Counted from the first letter of the stretch, positions 26,296-34,452 are shown. The stretch is 64,000 nucleotides of DNA from Clostridium_AF sediminicola (GCF_050402865.1 NZ_BAABMF010000011.1:1-64000), one strand, 5' to 3'. Notes: generated from the letters alone by a model not told the origin. Made by a program: numbers and translations.

Positions 26296-27357
26296 TTATC
26301 TTAAGTAGTCCATAAATTGATCAAACAAATAAGTAGTATCTGTTGGTCCTGGTGCTCCTTCTGGATGGAATTGTACTGAAAAAACTGGTAAGATATTAAG
26401 TTTAATTCCTTCAACCGAATCATCATTTAAGTTTACATGTGAGATTGTTGCATCTGTGCCCTCTAAACTTTCTTTACTTACAGCATATCCATGATTTTGA
26501 GATGTTATAAATGCTTTATCCCTATTCAAATCTAAAATACCGTGATTTCCACCTCTATGTCCATATTTCATTTTATAAGTATCTGCACCTATAGCAAGTG
26601 CTAAAAGTTGATGTCCAAGACATATACCGAAAGTAGGGTATGTTTCTATAATTTTATTTATTTCTTCAGTTACTTCAATAATATCTTTTGGGTCTCCAGG
26701 TCCATTACTTAATAAAACTCCATCAGGATTTATATTTTTTATTTTTTCAAATTTTGTATCATAAGGAACAACTGTAATATTACATCCTCTAGCCTTTAAA
26801 TTTTCAAGTATGTTATTTTTAGCCCCAAAATCATATACAATAACATTAGGTCCATTTCCTTCAATCTTATATATTTCCTTTGTACTAACTTCCTTAACTA
26901 GTTCTTTATTCAATTTATAGTTATCAATTATTTGTCCTAGTTCAATAATTGATTTTTTCTCACTTGATATAACACACCTCATTGTCCCTGCAGTTCTTAT
27001 TTTTCTTGTGATTTTCCTAGTGTCCACATTACTAATACCTAAAATATTATTATTTTTCAAAAATTCATCCAACGAAATTTCACTCATATAATTTGATGGT
27101 GTATCACAAAGAGACTTAATTATAAATCCTTTTGCATGAATTTTTTTCGATTCATTTTCTTTTATATTCACACCATAGTTTCCTACTAGTGGATATGTCA
27201 TATTAACTATCTGTCCTGCATAAGATGGATCTGTCAATATCTCTTGATAACCTGTCATAGAAGTATTAAAAACTATTTCTCCAACCGTTGTCCCTTCAAT
27301 TCCAAATCCTTTACCTTCAAATAACGTTCCATCTTCTAGATATAAAACAGCATGCAT
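26296..27357 (-). CDS. carA: carbamoyl-phosphate synthase small subunit CarA
   Basis: A 353-residue glutaminase subunit that delivers ammonia to CarB. The N-terminal CPSase small-chain domain (about 3-130) contains VFNTSMTGYQEILTDPSYAGQIV. The class I amidotransferase domain (about 170-353) has the oxyanion region LLSNGPGDP, the nucleophile Cys in FGICLGHQLLA and the catalytic His/Glu in SVQFHPEGAPGP. The ribosome site is GAGGAGG. A PyrR-type attenuator precedes it at 27476-27556, so uridine nucleotides should repress it. A possible second promoter (TTGACA at 27465-27460) lies after the attenuator. Confidence 0.97.
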   Translation of the reverse strand: MHAVLYLEDGTLFEGKGFGIEGTTVGEIVFNTSMTGYQEILTDPSYAGQIVNMTYPLVGNYGVNIKENESKKIHAKGFIIKSLCDTPSNYMSEISLDEFLKNNNILGISNVDTRKITRKIRTAGTMRCVISSEKKSIIELGQIIDNYKLNKELVKEVSTKEIYKIEGNGPNVIVYDFGAKNNILENLKARGCNITVVPYDTKFEKIKNINPDGVLLSNGPGDPKDIIEVTEEINKIIETYPTFGICLGHQLLALAIGADTYKMKYGHRGGNHGILDLNRDKAFITSQNHGYAVSKESLEGTDATISHVNLNDDSVEGIKLNILPVFSVQFHPEGAPGPTDTTYLFDQFMDYLR

Positions 27358-27436
27358 AAAAACGACCTCCTCATTTGGGGATTATTAAAATATTTTATTT
27401 TCTTATATTTATTCATTTTTTTTTATATTTATACAT

Positions 27437-27465
27437 AGATTATCATTTTACAATTCTATTGTCAA
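27437..27465 (-). promoter_or_regulatory. possible carA promoter downstream of the attenuator
   Basis: On the minus strand TTGACA (27465-27460), 17 bp, then TAATCT (27442-27437), or GATAAT at 15-bp spacing. The -35 is exact but the -10 is poor. If active it would give carAB expression that bypasses the attenuator. Confidence 0.35.
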
Positions 27466-27475
27466 CTCACTGTAT

Positions 27476-27556
27476 ATAAAAAAAGCTCCTATCGTAAGAT
27501 AGAAACTTTAAAAGTTATTATCTTACCTTTCTAATCTCACAGGATTAAATTAAAGG
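27476..27556 (-). promoter_or_regulatory. PyrR-type transcription attenuator of carAB
   Basis: The minus-strand leader has a PyrR binding loop at 27556-27526: outer stem CCTTT/AAAGG and upper stem AATC/GATT closing the hexaloop CTGTGA, the known CNGNGA consensus. Downstream is an intrinsic terminator (AGTTTCTATC-TTAC-GATAGGAGCT plus T run, 27507-27476). GTAAGATA, starting at the last base of the binding loop, can pair with TATCTTAC of the terminator as antiterminator. This is the three-part PyrR switch of Bacillus pyr operons. Confidence 0.9.
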
Positions 27557-27592
27557 TGACTCATAAGTAATATAAAAATCATTATTACAATT

Positions 27593-27621
27593 CCTTATCT
27601 GTATCTCGTACAAATTTAAAG
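27593..27621 (-). promoter_or_regulatory. degenerate PyrR-like loop upstream in the carA leader
   Basis: The minus strand has CTTTAAATTTGTA, then CGAGA, then TACAGATAAGG. It is laid out like a PyrR loop, but the terminal loop is five bases (CGAGA) and lacks one base of CNGNGA. It resembles the second loop before pyrB. It is probably a decayed or weak site. Confidence 0.45.
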
Positions 27622-27628
27622 AATGTTA

Positions 27629-27657
27629 TTGAACTAATTTTTGTTTGATATTATAGT
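27629..27657 (+). promoter_or_regulatory. promoter of pflA, overlapping a divergent -10
   Basis: TTGAAC (27629-27634), 17 bp, TATAGT (27652-27657). On the other strand TATAAT (27655-27650) can serve the carA leader, though its -35 is weak. The two -10 elements overlap by four bases, so only one polymerase could open this stretch at a time. Confidence 0.65.
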
Positions 27658-27694
27658 ATAAATAACACATATTATTGAGAAAAGAGGTAATTCA

Positions 27695-28411
27695 TTGATA
27701 AAAGGTAGAATCCACTCTTTTGAAAGCATGGGCTTACTCGATGGCCCTGGTATTCGTAATGTTATTTTTTTACAAGGTTGTCCTTTAAGATGTTTATTTT
27801 GCCACAACCCTGATACTTGGAATTTTTCTAAAGGTCAAAGTATTGAACCTCATGATTTATTGCGAAAAATCCTAAAATACAAACCTTACTTTGGCAATAA
27901 TGGTGGTGTTACTTTTTCAGGTGGTGAACCTTTAATGCAACCTGAATTTTTACTCCAATGTCTAAAGCTATGCAAGGAAAATAATATTCATACAGCTATT
28001 GATACTTCTGGCTGTGGTGCGGCTAATTATAGTGAAATTCTTAAATACTCAGACTTAGTTTTACTTGATATAAAGCATGTAGATTCTAAGAATTTCGAAC
28101 TTTTAACTGGCGTAAATAAATCTAAATTGGACAATTTTATAAATGAATTAAACAAATCAAGTTCAAGAGTTTGGGCTAGACACGTGATAATTCCATCTAT
28201 GACAGACTCAGAAGAACATATAAAAAAGCTAGCCAAAATAATAAATACCATAAAAAATATCGATAAAGTAGAACTATTGCCTTATCACACTATGGGAAAT
28301 TTTAAGTATGAAAAACTTAGTTTAAAATATCCTTTAGAAAATATTCCTGCTATGGATAAGGACAAATGTAAGTCTCTCGAAAACAAGCTGAAAACTCTTG
28401 TCAATCTATAA
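27695..28411 (+). CDS. pflA: pyruvate formate-lyase activating enzyme (radical SAM)
   Basis: A 238-residue glycyl-radical activase. It uses a [4Fe-4S] cluster and S-adenosylmethionine to place the glycyl radical on pyruvate formate-lyase. The cluster motif is CPLRCLFC (C29, C33, C36), with HNPDTW after it. The SAM-binding GG region is VTFSGGEPLMQPEF, and DTSGCG and LDIKHVD are also diagnostic. The start is TTG with AGAGGTAA upstream. It is not next to a pflB gene in this window, so the lyase must lie elsewhere. It is divergent from carA with overlapping promoters. It works under strictly anaerobic conditions. Confidence 0.93.
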   Translation: MIKGRIHSFESMGLLDGPGIRNVIFLQGCPLRCLFCHNPDTWNFSKGQSIEPHDLLRKILKYKPYFGNNGGVTFSGGEPLMQPEFLLQCLKLCKENNIHTAIDTSGCGAANYSEILKYSDLVLLDIKHVDSKNFELLTGVNKSKLDNFINELNKSSSRVWARHVIIPSMTDSEEHIKKLAKIINTIKNIDKVELLPYHTMGNFKYEKLSLKYPLENIPAMDKDKCKSLENKLKTLVNL

Positions 28412-28429
28412 TTAATTTAATTAAATTTC

Positions 28430-28458
28430 AAGCTTTCACTCTAGTGAAAGCTTTTTTT
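28430..28458 (+). terminator. intrinsic terminator of pflA
   Basis: AAGCTTTCAC, TCTA and GTGAAAGCTT form a perfect 10-bp hairpin followed by TTTTT. It sits between convergent pflA and pyrE; the minus strand lacks a good T run. Confidence 0.93.
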
Positions 28459-28463
28459 CTTAA

Positions 28464-29033
28464 TTATTTTATATTTCTACTTCCTGGTTTTACATAAGGA
28501 GTTCCTTCTTTACATAGTGGACACTCTTCTTTATCGTAACTTTGAACATCTATAGCTATTGCGCTATAGATTGGTAAGTCGATATTACTACTTTTTCTAT
28601 CTACTAAGCAGCATATTCCAATTACTTCACCACCTAATTCCTCTAAAATTTTAGCTGTTTCTAATGAAGATTTACCTGTTGTAACAACATCTTCACTTAT
28701 AATAATTTTTTGACCTTTTTTTATCTCAAAACCTCTTCTTAGAGCCATAGTTCCATCTACTCTTTCAGTAAATATTGCAGGTTTACCCACTTGTCTACCA
28801 ACTTCATAAGCAACTACTATACCACCCATTGCTGGTCCAACTACGATATCAAAATCTACATCTTTTAATTTTTCTTTTATAACTGAAACTACTTTCTCTG
28901 CTTTATCAGGGTATTGAAGTAATTTAGCACACTGACAATATCTGTTACTATGTCTTCCAGATGATAATAAAAAGTGACCTTCTAATAAAGCTTCTGATTC
29001 TCTTAATATTTCAAGTACATTTACGTTTTCCAT
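28464..29033 (-). CDS. pyrE: orotate phosphoribosyltransferase PyrE
   Basis: A 189-residue PRTase that joins orotate and PRPP to give OMP. The PRPP-binding motif is IIISEDVVTTGKSSLE (about 109-124). The N-terminal segment SGRHSNRYCQC contains the orotate/PRPP-contact region, and GPAMGGIVVAYEVGRQ is the conserved loop. It is the longer clostridial form with a C-terminal CPLCKEGTPYVKPGS tail. It is the last gene of the pyr operon, 128 bases after pyrD across a palindromic element. OMP goes to PyrF, encoded upstream. Confidence 0.97.
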   Translation of the reverse strand: MENVNVLEILRESEALLEGHFLLSSGRHSNRYCQCAKLLQYPDKAEKVVSVIKEKLKDVDFDIVVGPAMGGIVVAYEVGRQVGKPAIFTERVDGTMALRRGFEIKKGQKIIISEDVVTTGKSSLETAKILEELGGEVIGICCLVDRKSSNIDLPIYSAIAIDVQSYDKEECPLCKEGTPYVKPGSRNIK

Positions 29034-29060
29034 TATATAACCCCCGATATTTTAATTTTC

Positions 29061-29155
29061 ATATAGACATACCACTCCAACTATAAATCTAACCAAGTCC
29101 AAAACTCATTGAAGCCTGAGCTTTTGCACATGTTTAGATTAAGTTTCCGTAAGGT
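29061..29155. repeat. palindromic element inside the pyr operon (pyrD-pyrE gap)
   Basis: Outer arms CATACC and GGTATG enclose a second imperfect complementary pair: TCCAACTATAAATCTAAC on the left and GTTTAGATTAAGTTTCC on the right. The loop is about 35 bases. It is likely a non-coding repeat that folds in the mRNA. No coding signal is seen. Confidence 0.55.
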
Positions 29156-29161
29156 ATGGCT

Positions 29162-30058
29162 TTATATTATTCCTCTAATTTCACTTAAATTTGATATTCC
29201 TTCTTTTTTCATAAATTCTTCAATGCCTTTTATAATTTCTATTCCCGCATAAGGATTTGCAAAATTTATTGTTCCTATTTGTACTGCTGTTGCTCCAGCC
29301 ATTATGAATTCTATGACATCTTCTGCTGTAGATATGCCACCAATTCCAACTACAGGTATATCTACACTTTTACAAACATCATAAACCATTCTAAGTGCTA
29401 TAGGCTTTATTGCAGGTCCTGATAATCCAGCAGTTTTATTATTAAATATAGTTTTTCTTTTTCTTATATCTATTGCCATGGAATTGAAAGTATTTACTAA
29501 TGATAAGGAATCTGCTCCAGCTTCATGACATTTAACAGCCATATCTACAATATTTTCTGCATTAGGTGATAACTTTACCATTAGAGGCTTTTTACAAATC
29601 TTTCTCACTTCTGAAACAGTTTCGTATGCAACATCAGACTTTATACCAAATGCCATTCCTCCATGTTTTACATTTGGACATGATATATTTAGTTCAATTA
29701 TATCCACATCTGTATCATTCAAAAGTTCAATTCCTTTCAAATAATCTTCTAACGTTCCTCCACCTAAGTTAGCAATTAAAGCAGTATCAAACTTTTTCAT
29801 ATTCAAAAGTTCATTATTTATGAAATGCTCAACGCCTGGATTCTGCAACCCTACACTATTCATAATTCCACTCTTTGTTTCAAAGATTCTAATTCCATCA
29901 TTTCCTGCCTTAGGAGTTATTGTAAGTCCTTTTGTACTTATACCACCTAACTTAGACACATCATAAAACTGGTTATATTCTTCTCCAAATCCAAAAGTAC
30001 CTGATGCAGCTATCACTGGGTTTTTTAAATTAATTCCGCACAACTCCACATTAATCAT
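29162..30058 (-). CDS. pyrD: dihydroorotate dehydrogenase B, catalytic subunit PyrD
   Basis: A 298-residue FMN TIM-barrel enzyme of class 1B, which oxidises dihydroorotate to orotate and passes electrons to PyrK. Conserved blocks are NPVIAASGTFGFGEEY, NSVGLQNPG, IIELNISCPNVKHGG with the class 1B catalytic Cys, LVNTFNSMAID, and the FMN phosphate site GIGGISTAEDVIEFIMAGA. It overlaps pyrK by 8 bases, consistent with the PyrD-PyrK heterotetramer that uses NAD+ in anaerobes. Confidence 0.97.
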   Translation of the reverse strand: MINVELCGINLKNPVIAASGTFGFGEEYNQFYDVSKLGGISTKGLTITPKAGNDGIRIFETKSGIMNSVGLQNPGVEHFINNELLNMKKFDTALIANLGGGTLEDYLKGIELLNDTDVDIIELNISCPNVKHGGMAFGIKSDVAYETVSEVRKICKKPLMVKLSPNAENIVDMAVKCHEAGADSLSLVNTFNSMAIDIRKRKTIFNNKTAGLSGPAIKPIALRMVYDVCKSVDIPVVGIGGISTAEDVIEFIMAGATAVQIGTINFANPYAGIEIIKGIEEFMKKEGISNLSEIRGII

Positions 30059-30782
30059 TAAAAATCAGATCCTTTCCGTTAAATACCGGGCCGTCTTTAC
30101 ATGTTCTTTTATTTCCATCATTTGTCTTACATGTACAAACTAGACATGCACCAATGCCGCAAGCCATTCTTTTTTCCATAGAAACAAATACTTCTGTTTC
30201 TACTTCTTTACACATTGCTATTACTTTCTTCATCATGATATCTGGTCCACAACAGAACACAACATCATAATTCTCTGGAGCAAAATATTCAGTAATAAAC
30301 CCTTTTTCACCTTTTTCTCCAGTTTCAGTAGCTATAATTACCTTATTTACATTTTTTTCCACAGTTTCCACAGAATAATCCACAGCTTTAAATCCCGCAT
30401 AGAAATCTGTAGTTTTTGCTTTTAATTTCTTTGAAAGATATGCCATAGGAGCAATTCCTATTCCCCCTGCCACTATAGCTACTCTCCCATCATGCTCAAG
30501 ATTATACGTATTTCCCAAAGGGCCCATAATCTGGACACTTTCGCCAATTTCAACTTCACTTAATAACCTTGTTCCTTTTCCTTCTACTCTATACAGAAAA
30601 CTGATACCTTCATCATCAATATCATATATACTTATTGGTCTAGGAAGTAAAAGTTCATTATCCCAACTTTTCAACATATAAAATTGTCCTGGCTCTCCTT
30701 GAAAATCGCCTTTTAATTTCATTTTAAATATATCATCGGATTTCGCTATATTTTCTATAACCGTTTCACTTGTACAAATCAT
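30051..30782 (-). CDS. pyrK: dihydroorotate dehydrogenase B, electron transfer subunit PyrK
   Basis: A 243-residue FAD and [2Fe-2S] protein that carries electrons from PyrD to NAD+. The N-terminal FAD-binding barrel contains RPISIYD, and the NAD-binding domain has VAGGIGIAPM. The C-terminal cluster motif is CGIGACLVCTC with a distal Cys (C208, C213, C216 and C228), as in the 2Fe-2S site of PyrK. It abuts pyrF directly (30782/30783) and overlaps pyrD by 8 bases. Complete. Confidence 0.96.
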   Translation of the reverse strand: MICTSETVIENIAKSDDIFKMKLKGDFQGEPGQFYMLKSWDNELLLPRPISIYDIDDEGISFLYRVEGKGTRLLSEVEIGESVQIMGPLGNTYNLEHDGRVAIVAGGIGIAPMAYLSKKLKAKTTDFYAGFKAVDYSVETVEKNVNKVIIATETGEKGEKGFITEYFAPENYDVVFCCGPDIMMKKVIAMCKEVETEVFVSMEKRMACGIGACLVCTCKTNDGNKRTCKDGPVFNGKDLIFND

Positions 30783-31655
30783 CTAAATTTTCTCCTTTGC
30801 ACATTTTCTTATAGCATCACGCATTTTTATAGCTTCTTTCCTTGAACACTCTGCGAAGTTCTTGTCTCCATTTTCATACTTTTTATATGCAAGAAGTAGT
30901 CCTCTTGATGAATTTACTACCCCACCATTTCCATCTTTTAAATAAATTGCTGCTTCTTCAGCTCCTCCTCCTTGTGCACCAAAACCTGGTATCAAGAAGA
31001 ATGTTGAATTTAGCTCTTTTCTAACTCTTTTTCCATCTTCAACTTCGGTACATCCTACTACTCCTCCAATGGAGCTATATCCACAATTTCCAAGGGCCTC
31101 TTCACCAATTTTCTGAACCTTTTCACCTACAATATCATATACATTTCTTCCAGCTTGACTTACTATTCCTTCAAAATCTACTGAACCTTTATTTGAGGTC
31201 TTTATTAAAACAAACAATCCTTTTTCATTGTTTTTTATAAAAGGCATAAATGGTTCTATACTATCCATTCCCATATAAGGATTTATTGTCATAAAGTCAC
31301 TTTCAAATTCGCCAGTAAAGTGGGCTTTTGCATACATTTCTGCTGTTTTTGCTATATCTCCTCTTTTTACATCTGCAATAATTATATTCTTCTTTTCTCT
31401 AAGATATTGGAGAGTTCTCTTATAAGCTAATAATCCTTCAATTCCATACGATTCATAGTATGCTATTTGAACTTTAAAACAAGCAGCAACATCTTCAGTA
31501 GCATCTATAATTTCTTTATTAAAATTAAATATTTTATCTTCTATAGAATCAAATTTATTTGAAAACCACTCTGGTATATAGTCTATTGAAGTGTCTAATC
31601 CAACACAAACATGTCCTTTTTCCTCTACTGCTTTATATAATCTATCAACTATCAT
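30783..31655 (-). CDS. pyrF: orotidine 5'-phosphate decarboxylase PyrF (group 2)
   Basis: The last step to UMP. About 290 residues, the longer group-2 form. The N-terminal block is HVCVGLDTSIDYIP, the active-site motif is IIADVKRGDIAKTAEMY (Asp-Lys-Asp array), and the C-terminal phosphate site is FLIPGFGAQGGGAEE. An upstream in-frame ATG at 31682 would overlap pyrC by 17 bases. ATG 31655 has TAGGAGGGAAA just upstream and is the likely start. Part of the pyrBICFKDE operon. Confidence 0.96.
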   Translation of the reverse strand: MIVDRLYKAVEEKGHVCVGLDTSIDYIPEWFSNKFDSIEDKIFNFNKEIIDATEDVAACFKVQIAYYESYGIEGLLAYKRTLQYLREKKNIIIADVKRGDIAKTAEMYAKAHFTGEFESDFMTINPYMGMDSIEPFMPFIKNNEKGLFVLIKTSNKGSVDFEGIVSQAGRNVYDIVGEKVQKIGEEALGNCGYSSIGGVVGCTEVEDGKRVRKELNSTFFLIPGFGAQGGGAEEAAIYLKDGNGGVVNSSRGLLLAYKKYENGDKNFAECSRKEAIKMRDAIRKCAKEKI

Positions 31656-31665
31656 AATTTCCCTC

Positions 31666-32859
31666 CTATTTGTCATTTGCATCGTAAACTAAATTTCCTT
31701 CTTTTAATGTACTTAATACTTCACCATATACTTTCATTCCATCAAAAGGAGAATTTTTACCTTTGGATACAAATTTTTCTGAATCAACTGAATAACTTTT
31801 ATTCAAATCGAGTAATACTAAATCCGCATCATATCCTTCGGTTATTTGCCCTTTATTAAGCTTCATAATTTCCGATGGTCTTCTAGACATTATATTAGAA
31901 AGTTCATTTAAACTAATATGTCCTTCTTTTACCAATTTGGTATAAGTCACCGAAAAAGATGTTTCTATTCCTGAAATTCCAGGAGATCCATTCTTCTTAT
32001 CTTCTAATGAGTGAGGTGCGTGATCCGTTCCTATGGCATCAACATACCCCTCTTTTATTGCTCTAATCAAATAATCAATATCATCTTTTTCTCTTATCGG
32101 AGGATTAACTCTATATGGAGTATTTTCAGGTAGGGCTAAGTGATGTGGAGTAACTTCACAAGTTATTCCATATCCTTCTTTCTTAGCATCTATAACATAC
32201 TCTAGTGACTCTTTTGTACTTACATGAGCCATATGAAGTTTGCAACCAGTATATTTTGCTAATTCAATATCTCTCCATGTCATAAAGTTTTCTGCAAGTC
32301 TCATATCTATATTACTTAAATCTTGAGATTCTGCATGAGAGATAATTGTTAGATTTTTATCTTTTGCTTTCTTCATTGCTTCTAACATAACATAATTATT
32401 ATCCACACCTTTTCCATCATCAGAAATAAACATAACTTTTTCATCAATATCATCTAGGTGAGAAATATCTTTTCCCATTAAATCTTTAGTTATAGAAACA
32501 GTTTGATGTACATGTACTAATCCAACCTCATCAGCTCTTTTTAGTACATACTCTACTGTTTTCATATCCGAACATACCGGTTTAGTATTAGCTAATAAGT
32601 TCACAACAGTGTATCCACCTTTAACTGCTGCCTTTGAACCTGTTTGAATATCTTCTTTATAAGTAAATCCAGGATCTCTAAAGTGTGCATGTAAATCAAC
32701 AAATGATGGCATCAATACCTTATCTCTTCCATCTATAGTTTTGCAATCTGCAATTATTTCCTTATCTACCCTATTTATTTTTCCATCCTTTATATACACA
32801 TCTCCGCAGAAATCCTTTTTATAATCAACAATTCTAACATTCTTTATTAATATCTCCAT
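31666..32859 (-). CDS. pyrC: dihydroorotase PyrC (class I)
   Basis: A 397-residue zinc amidohydrolase that cyclises carbamoyl-aspartate. Metal ligands are seen in DLHAHFRDPGFTYKED (HxH), the HAES motif (ISHAES), KLHMAHVST and the Asp in GTDHAPHS. The lysine that would be carboxylated is not assigned. Adjacent N- and C-terminal strands form the usual beta-sandwich (IKNVRIVDYKKD and DLVLLDLNKSYSV). It overlaps pyrI by one base. Complete and of normal length. Confidence 0.96.
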   Translation of the reverse strand: MEILIKNVRIVDYKKDFCGDVYIKDGKINRVDKEIIADCKTIDGRDKVLMPSFVDLHAHFRDPGFTYKEDIQTGSKAAVKGGYTVVNLLANTKPVCSDMKTVEYVLKRADEVGLVHVHQTVSITKDLMGKDISHLDDIDEKVMFISDDGKGVDNNYVMLEAMKKAKDKNLTIISHAESQDLSNIDMRLAENFMTWRDIELAKYTGCKLHMAHVSTKESLEYVIDAKKEGYGITCEVTPHHLALPENTPYRVNPPIREKDDIDYLIRAIKEGYVDAIGTDHAPHSLEDKKNGSPGISGIETSFSVTYTKLVKEGHISLNELSNIMSRRPSEIMKLNKGQITEGYDADLVLLDLNKSYSVDSEKFVSKGKNSPFDGMKVYGEVLSTLKEGNLVYDANDK

Positions 32860-33299
32860 TAAATATCTCCCTCATGATAGAATTCATATAACTCGTCACA
32901 GTATTTACATCTATATTCTTTATTCTCTCTATTAACTAAATAGAATTTATGCGAAATGTTTTTTTCAATAGAAGTTATACATCTAGGGTTTTTGCATTTT
33001 ATCACGTTCTGGACTTTTTCTGGAAGCCTTATTTTTATTTTATCTGAAATAGTTTCATTTTCAATTATATTTACAGTTATACTTGTATCTATCAATCCTA
33101 ATACATCTAAGTTTAAATCAATATTGTTTTCTATTTTTATAATATCTTTTTTCCCTAACATTTTACTTTGAACATTCATAATCAAAGCAACTGAAAATTC
33201 AGCTTTGTTCAGTCTTAAGTAGTTGAAAATTTTCATACCTCTTCCGGATTTTATATGATCAATAACAATACCATTTTTTATGCTATCAACATTCAACAT
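32859..33299 (-). CDS. pyrI: aspartate carbamoyltransferase regulatory chain PyrI
   Basis: A 146-residue regulatory subunit that binds nucleotides and tunes PyrB. The N-terminal allosteric domain starts MLNVDSIKNGIVIDHIKSGRGM. The C-terminal zinc domain has C102, C107, C131 and C134 (CKNPRC and CKYC), which hold the interface to the catalytic chain. Most Bacilli lack pyrI; clostridia and enteric bacteria have it. One-base overlaps on both sides with pyrB and pyrC fix its place. So this pathway has both PyrR attenuation and allosteric control. Confidence 0.96.
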   Translation of the reverse strand: MLNVDSIKNGIVIDHIKSGRGMKIFNYLRLNKAEFSVALIMNVQSKMLGKKDIIKIENNIDLNLDVLGLIDTSITVNIIENETISDKIKIRLPEKVQNVIKCKNPRCITSIEKNISHKFYLVNRENKEYRCKYCDELYEFYHEGDI

Positions 33300-34225
33300 T
33301 ATTCACACACCCCCAACAACTTAGCCATTAATGCCATTCTTACATACATGCCAAATTTTGCTTGTGGAAAATAACATGCTCTTTTATCATTATCAACTTC
33401 ATATGATATTTCATTCACTCGAGGAAGTGGATGAAGTACAATCATATCATCTTTTGCCATATCCATTATATCTTTATTCAATATATATCTATCTTTTAAT
33501 CTTACATAGTCTTCTTCATTAAAGAACCTTTCTCTTTGAACTCTTGTCATATATAAGATATCTGCTTCTTCTATAGCATCTTCTAACTTTTCTAATTCTA
33601 TGAATTCAATATTGTTCTTTTGAAGAACTTCTTTTTTTATATAATCTGGGATTTTTAATTCATTTGGAGATACTAATAAAAATTTATTGTTTTTGTATCT
33701 TGATAGTGCTTTTACTAAGGAATGAACGGTTCTTCCAAATTTCAAATCACCGCATAATGCTATTACATTATTATTAAAACTACCTTTTGTTCTTCGAATA
33801 GTTAATAAATCTGTTAAAGTTTGAGTTGGGTGTTGGTGTCCACCATCACCTGCGTTTATTACTGGAATTGATGAATACATTGAAGCTACTTTTGCAGATC
33901 CTTCTTTTGGGTGTCTCATAGCTGCTATATCTGCATAGCAACTAATAGTTCTGATTGTATCTGCAACACTTTCTCCTTTAGATACTGAACTAGAATTTGC
34001 ATCGGAGAATCCTATTATCTGACCTCCAAGTCTTAACATAGCTGCTTCAAAGCTTAATCTTGTTCTTGTACTTGGTTCGTAAAATAATGTTGCTAATATT
34101 TTACCTTTCCCTACCTCAGAAAACTTTTCTGGGTTTTCAATAATTTTGTCTGCTAATTTAAATACTTCTTCTAACTCATCCACTGTAAAGTCCATTGGAT
34201 CAATTAAATGTCTACTTTTTAACAT
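33299..34225 (-). CDS. pyrB: aspartate carbamoyltransferase catalytic chain PyrB
   Basis: A 308-residue transferase that joins carbamoyl phosphate and aspartate, the committed step. The carbamoyl-phosphate motif is FYEPSTRTRLSFE (about 49-61), the lysine loop is SSSVSKGES, and the second motif is NAGDGGHQHPTQTL. The aspartate-binding HPLPR is near residue 264. It is the first gene of the pyr operon. The ribosome site AGGAGG overlaps the arm of a second PyrR-like loop, and the leader carries a full attenuator. It assembles with PyrI. Confidence 0.97.
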   Translation of the reverse strand: MLKSRHLIDPMDFTVDELEEVFKLADKIIENPEKFSEVGKGKILATLFYEPSTRTRLSFEAAMLRLGGQIIGFSDANSSSVSKGESVADTIRTISCYADIAAMRHPKEGSAKVASMYSSIPVINAGDGGHQHPTQTLTDLLTIRRTKGSFNNNVIALCGDLKFGRTVHSLVKALSRYKNNKFLLVSPNELKIPDYIKKEVLQKNNIEFIELEKLEDAIEEADILYMTRVQRERFFNEEDYVRLKDRYILNKDIMDMAKDDMIVLHPLPRVNEISYEVDNDKRACYFPQAKFGMYVRMALMAKLLGVCE

Positions 34226-34232
34226 TTTTATT

Positions 34233-34267
34233 CCTCCTTTTCAGTATCTCTGTACCAATTTAAAAGG
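34233..34267 (-). promoter_or_regulatory. second PyrR-like loop overlapping the pyrB ribosome site
   Basis: The minus strand 34267-34236 reads CCTTTTAAATTGGTA, then the hexaloop CAGAGA, then TACTGAAAAGG. It has the PyrR loop layout: outer stem CCTTTT/AAAAGG, upper stem GTA/TAC and a CNGNGA loop. The 3' arm runs into AGGAGG (34238-34233), so folding or PyrR binding would hide part of the ribosome site. Function is inferred. Confidence 0.6.
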
Positions 34268-34313
34268 CAAGCTTTTTTTAGTTTTAAATTGTATGTTATG
34301 AATAATTTTTTGT

Positions 34314-34427
34314 AAAATAAAAACCTTCTCTTATGAGAAGGTATAGTTAGCCTATAGTTTTACAGAATTCATCTGTATTTATATAAGTAATAGTTTCCTT
34401 CTCAGCCTCTCTGGACAAATTTAAAGG
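34314..34427 (-). promoter_or_regulatory. PyrR-type transcription attenuator of the pyr operon
   Basis: The binding loop is at 34427-34397 on the minus strand: outer CCTT/AAGG, then GTC and GGC closing the hexaloop CAGAGA, with GAGAAGG as its 3' arm. The terminator ACCTTCTC-ATAA-GAGAAGGT with a T run lies at 34342-34314. GAGAAGG of the binding loop is complementary to CCTTCTC of the terminator and forms the antiterminator. PyrR bound with UMP would favour termination. Confidence 0.93.
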
Positions 34428-34452
34428 TTTCTGTATTTAATTCTTTTAATGA

